Positions 42,713 to 45,529 of a stretch of DNA of 45,529 bases are shown in pieces (position 1 is the stretch's first letter; the number at the start of each line of letters is the position of its first letter). The DNA lies in NCBI GenBank assembly GCA_944350115.1, contig CALVNZ010000002.1, forward strand, positions 73,939 through 119,467. Direction: 5' to 3'. The notes below the pieces were generated by a model, which saw only the letters and a list, made by a program, of their open reading frames with translations, was not told the origin of the DNA and did no database searches. This DNA is from an uncultured Clostridia bacterium. GTDB lineage: Bacteria > Bacillota > Clostridia > Christensenellales > UBA1242. The position numbers and the translations under genes are program-made.

Positions 42713-43354
42713 TTGTTTAGAAGTGAGTTTAACGGCTATGATCGCGATGAGGTTGATGAATATATTAATAAATTAAAAGCTGAAATCATGGAGCAAAAGC
42801 TTAGTATTTTGGAATCGGAAAGAAAATGTTTAGATGCGCAAAAACAAAAAGAAGAAATTGAAAGCAAAGAAAAAAACATATTAAAAGCAATACAAGTTTT
42901 TGAAGATGCAAGAAAAGTTCAAGAAGAAGGTTCAAAAAGCATCTACGCATTAAAAATTGAACAAATGACTTTGGTTTATCGAAAATTTGAAGATGCTCTT
43001 AAAAAGATATATTTGTTACATCCAGAGTTGGAGAGAGATAAAGCACTTTCTGCAATTATTGCTGATTTAGATGAAACCTTGTCACAAGCAAAAGGAGAGA
43101 GTGCAGGGGGAGTTTTGACAAGTCCTGTCAATTCGGATAATGACACTATGAGAGCTTTGCTTGGTAAAATGCAAGAATATAGAAAGTCAACTGAAGCTCC
43201 AAAAGAGGTGCGAATCGCTCGTATAAACGTTAAAAAACAACCTGAACCTGAGCCAGAACAGACAAACGGATTTGATTTAAAAGAAGCAGTAAATCCAAAA
43301 ATAAGTTTGGACGAAATAATGAAAGCGTTTACCTTTTTTAATGAAGAAAATTAA
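42713..43354 (+). CDS. DivIVA-domain protein
   Basis: The 213-residue protein begins FRSEFNGYDRDEVDEYINKL, the N-terminal lipid-binding motif of DivIVA/GpsB proteins (F-x-x-x-x-x-G-Y-D-x-x-x-V-D-x-x-L). A coiled coil follows to about residue 100, then a linker and a short helix. DivIVA proteins gather at curved membrane and recruit division or wall factors; the partner here is unknown. The start is TTG with AAAGGGG 8 bases upstream. The tail QPEPEPEQTNGFDLKEA is disordered. It follows the Phe-rich membrane protein gene by 5 bases. Confidence 0.78.
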   Translation: MFRSEFNGYDRDEVDEYINKLKAEIMEQKLSILESERKCLDAQKQKEEIESKEKNILKAIQVFEDARKVQEEGSKSIYALKIEQMTLVYRKFEDALKKIYLLHPELERDKALSAIIADLDETLSQAKGESAGGVLTSPVNSDNDTMRALLGKMQEYRKSTEAPKEVRIARINVKKQPEPEPEQTNGFDLKEAVNPKISLDEIMKAFTFFNEEN

Positions 43355-43380
43355 ATTTAAATGTTAAACCATGATTTTAT

Positions 43381-43410
43381 TTGACTAAAAATGAAACATT
43401 TTGTTATAAT
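43381..43410 (+). promoter_or_regulatory. Leaderless-type promoter of the 46-codon ORF and GLUG gene
   Basis: TTGACT (43381-43386), 18 bases, TATAAT (43405-43410), then exactly 6 bases to the ATG at 43417. It has the same layout as the lgt and ABC exporter promoters, and has no ribosome binding site. Confidence 0.78.
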
Positions 43411-43416
43411 AAAATC

Positions 43417-43557
43417 ATGAAAAAGATTGTGAAAGAAAAAGAGAGCAAACGAATTTTCAAATGTCTCGAAAGGGACAAGTTTTCACGACGAGATATGCAA
43501 CAAATTGTTCATTTGGGGAGGGGGGCGAATCTTCTAATTGCCCTTCAAAATCTATGA
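43417..43557 (+). CDS. 46-residue ORF overlapping the GLUG surface-protein start
   Basis: The ORF runs 46 codons in a different frame from the GLUG gene, starting on the ATG placed by the leaderless-type promoter. It encodes a basic, soluble peptide (KKIVKEKESKRIFKCLERDK ...). Its TGA overlaps the ATG of the GLUG gene (ATGA, 43554-43557), the usual sign of translational coupling. It may be a leader peptide controlling the surface protein. A G6 tract (43520-43525) inside it could also allow frame changes. Whether the peptide itself has a function is unknown. Confidence 0.5.
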   Translation: MKKIVKEKESKRIFKCLERDKFSRRDMQQIVHLGRGANLLIALQNL

Positions 43558-45529
43558 CCAGCAAAAAGATGGTGCTAGGTGGCATACTAGCATTTTTTAT
43601 GTCAATGGTTTTAATTTTTTCTGTTGGCTTGTTAACAGGAAATTTGTTTGACCGTTCAGGGAAAGAAGAACAATCAATTGCATTGACAGATGGAGATTGG
43701 TGGATAAATGATGGCGTAAGGGGAACAGATTTTGATGGCGGTGATGGTTCGCCAGAGCATCCATACGAGATTCGAACAGCGGAGCAACTTGCATATTTAT
43801 CATACATGGTTTACACAGGCTCTGCCCCTGTAACAAGCACAAACTATTATTATTCAGGAGTTTATTTCAAACAAACTGCAAACATAGACTTATCGGCACA
43901 TTATTGGCAACCGATCGGGACTTATTACAATCGCTCTGGCTCAACCCTCAAACATTATTTTTCTGGGACATATGATGGTGGTGGGTATACTATTTCAGGA
44001 ATTAATACTCCATCTGGCACAACAAACGCTTATTCTTACCAAGGATTGTTCGGATATGTTTATGGAGAGAGGTCTACAAATCAAGCAGAAATAAAAAATG
44101 TTGGAGTGATTGATTCCAATATTCAAGGTTATGATTTTGTTGGAGGAATTGTAGGTTATCTTTCATTTTTTTCAACAGTTTCAAATTGTTATAACGAAGG
44201 AAGTGTGACGGGATCAAGTGATGTTGGAGGAATAATAGGTTGTTACTATTTTCAAAATTCTGTTAAAAATGATTATTCATTACATTGTATAAAAAATTGC
44301 TATAATGTTGGGAATGTAACTGGCATTCAGCAAATTGGAGGAATAATTGGATCAGTTTCTCTTTCAAATTCGACGACATCTAGTTCTGATTCTGTTTTTT
44401 GGTACATACAGAATTGTTATAATACTTCTATAATAAAAGGAGAAAAATATGTTGGAGGGATTTTCGGCTATATATATTTAACCGGAGGTAACATAAATTC
44501 CAGTTATAATTTATATTGTCGCATAGAAAGTTTATTCAATCTTGGAGAAGTCCAAGCAACAGATTATTTTGGAAGTTTAGGAGGATATGTAGGAATAAGT
44601 AGGGATGCACTCATTGATTATGAAGCTTGTTATTATGGTGGAATGCAAGAAAATCTAGAAGCCGTAAATGGTAGTTCCGTTTCTGGGGCAAATTATAGCG
44701 AAACTTTAATTGAAGATGCTAAATCCCTAGATTGGTATCAAACAAAGCTTCTTGATTGGGAATTTGTTTTTATTTGGGAATTAAACGATAGCGTAAATAA
44801 TGGTTATCCATATTTAGTATTTGGGCAAGATAGAAATTGGTGGTTAGCTAAACCGACATACTATGACACAACATGGGAAGGCAAAGGAACAAAAGAAAAT
44901 CCATATTTAATCTCAACAGCGGAAGAACTTGCTGGGCTTTCATACATGGTTTACACAGGCTCTGTACCTGTAACAAGCACATATCACTATTATTCAGGAG
45001 TATATTTCAAACAAACAGCAGATATAGATTTATCGGCTCATTATTGGCAACCGATAGGGATTTATTATGATCGAAATGGTAATTATTCTCATCATTATTT
45101 TTCAGGAAATTATGATGGAGATGGTTATACCATTTCAGGTATTGTGACTCCTATGGGAACAACAAATGGTTATTCATATCAAGGCTTGTTTGGATATGTT
45201 AGTGGAGAGAGTTCTACAAATCAAGCAGAAATAAAGAATGTTGGAGTGATTAACTCAAGTGTTCAAGGTTATAGTTATATTGGAGAAATTGCCGGAGGTG
45301 CTTCTAATTTAGTAATAACTAATTGTTATAACACAGGAAATGTGACAGGATCAAATTACGTTGGAGGGATTGTTGGTTATGCTTCTTCTTATGCAACTAT
45401 AACTAATTGTTATAACACAGGAAGTGTGACTGTGACTGGATCTGGAGATCGTGTTGGAGGGATTGTTGGATATGGTTACCCACTTATAACAAATTGTTAT
45501 AACACAGGAAGCGTGACAGGATCAAGTCG
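43554..45529 (+). CDS. GLUG-repeat surface protein (cut by window end)
   Basis: The frame is open to the end of the window, so only the first 658 residues are seen. A signal peptide (TSKKMVLGGILAFFMSMVLI) begins the protein. Two copies of a ~130-residue module (EIRTAEQLAYLSYMVYTG..., 380 codons apart) each start with a beta-helix-like lead: SGVYFKQTANIDLSAHYWQP, then YFSGTYDGGGYTISGI and YQGLFGYV. Between and after them come GLUG repeats of the type VGGIVGY...ITNCYNTGSVTGSS, increasing in regularity near the end. Such proteins are secreted adhesins or surface fibres. The ATG overlaps the stop of the 46-codon ORF; an in-frame ATG at 43461 would give a longer N-terminus without a normal signal peptide start. 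Confidence 0.78.
   Translation, partial: MTSKKMVLGGILAFFMSMVLIFSVGLLTGNLFDRSGKEEQSIALTDGDWWINDGVRGTDFDGGDGSPEHPYEIRTAEQLAYLSYMVYTGSAPVTSTNYYYSGVYFKQTANIDLSAHYWQPIGTYYNRSGSTLKHYFSGTYDGGGYTISGINTPSGTTNAYSYQGLFGYVYGERSTNQAEIKNVGVIDSNIQGYDFVGGIVGYLSFFSTVSNCYNEGSVTGSSDVGGIIGCYYFQNSVKNDYSLHCIKNCYNVGNVTGIQQIGGIIGSVSLSNSTTSSSDSVFWYIQNCYNTSIIKGEKYVGGIFGYIYLTGGNINSSYNLYCRIESLFNLGEVQATDYFGSLGGYVGISRDALIDYEACYYGGMQENLEAVNGSSVSGANYSETLIEDAKSLDWYQTKLLDWEFVFIWELNDSVNNGYPYLVFGQDRNWWLAKPTYYDTTWEGKGTKENPYLISTAEELAGLSYMVYTGSVPVTSTYHYYSGVYFKQTADIDLSAHYWQPIGIYYDRNGNYSHHYFSGNYDGDGYTISGIVTPMGTTNGYSYQGLFGYVSGESSTNQAEIKNVGVINSSVQGYSYIGEIAGGASNLVITNCYNTGNVTGSNYVGGIVGYASSYATITNCYNTGSVTVTGSGDRVGGIVGYGYPLITNCYNTGSVTGSS
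43761..44160 (+). repeat. First copy of the GLUG module (direct repeat, 1140-bp period)
   Basis: This stretch aligns without gaps to about 44901-45300 at an exact offset of 1140 bp (380 codons). Identity is high in long blocks, for example the SYMVYTGS... and STNQAEIKNVGVI regions. The frame is kept, so recombination between copies would delete one unit cleanly. Confidence 0.8.
44901..45300 (+). repeat. Second copy of the GLUG module
   Basis: In-frame second copy of the module at 43761-44160, 1140 bp downstream. Confidence 0.8.

Noticed and set aside
43417..43560. Sequencing frameshift that should fuse the 46-codon ORF to the GLUG gene
   Set aside because: The GLUG frame has its own complete signal peptide after ATG 43554, and the ORF stop forms an ATGA overlap with it; coupling explains the layout without an error. 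It stays a possibility because of the G6 tract.

Overview
The window is AT-rich, densely packed chromosomal DNA of a low-GC Gram-positive bacterium. A tyrosyl T-box leader, McsB/ClpC, the long form of HPF, Lgt, DegV, RecX and MreB/MinD/MinE together point to an uncultured Clostridia-like Bacillota; the lineage is an inference, and no 16S gene is present. Most starts have AGGAGG-type ribosome binding sites and operon genes often overlap by 4 bases. A second start style also appears: a strong promoter placed so that transcription would begin on the ATG itself (leaderless).

Layout. 1-2.7 kb: end of a Ppx/GppA-type phosphatase, a divergent MreB-like protein, MinD and MinE (no MinC or MreCD). 2.7-4.0 kb: DegV and a tRNA-Leu(CAA) whose 3' part is duplicated downstream, resembling an attachment-site scar. 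4.3-9.7 kb: an accessory island with a sigma-region-4-like phage-type regulator, a membrane SH3-like protein, an intact orphan phage terminase large subunit and a large anchored surface protein. 9.7-23 kb: housekeeping genes dinB, a metal-site-less amidohydrolase-like protein coupled to tex, a 52-residue mini-McsA with mcsB and clpC, hpf, ung, eno, T-box/tyrS, yigZ-like, recX and acpS. 23-28 kb: an orphan solute-binding lipoprotein, a two-ATPase ABC-2-type exporter and a small membrane protein. 28-38 kb: valS, a membrane protein, a sugar-nucleotide transferase, and a three-gene ABC operon (heterodimeric exporter plus MacB-like fusion). 38-45.5 kb: a 17-residue-repeat beta-solenoid protein, a heavy-metal-exporter-like membrane protein, a Rho-like protein lacking the ATPase P-loop, lgt, a membrane protein, a DivIVA-like protein, and the start of a giant GLUG-repeat surface protein preceded by a 46-codon overlapping leader ORF.

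The observations most worth following are the Rho-like pseudo-ATPase, the mini-McsA, the orphan terminase with its regulator, the 17-residue solenoid, the leaderless promoter class, and the leader ORF joined to the GLUG gene. All functional statements rest on motif reading without database searches.
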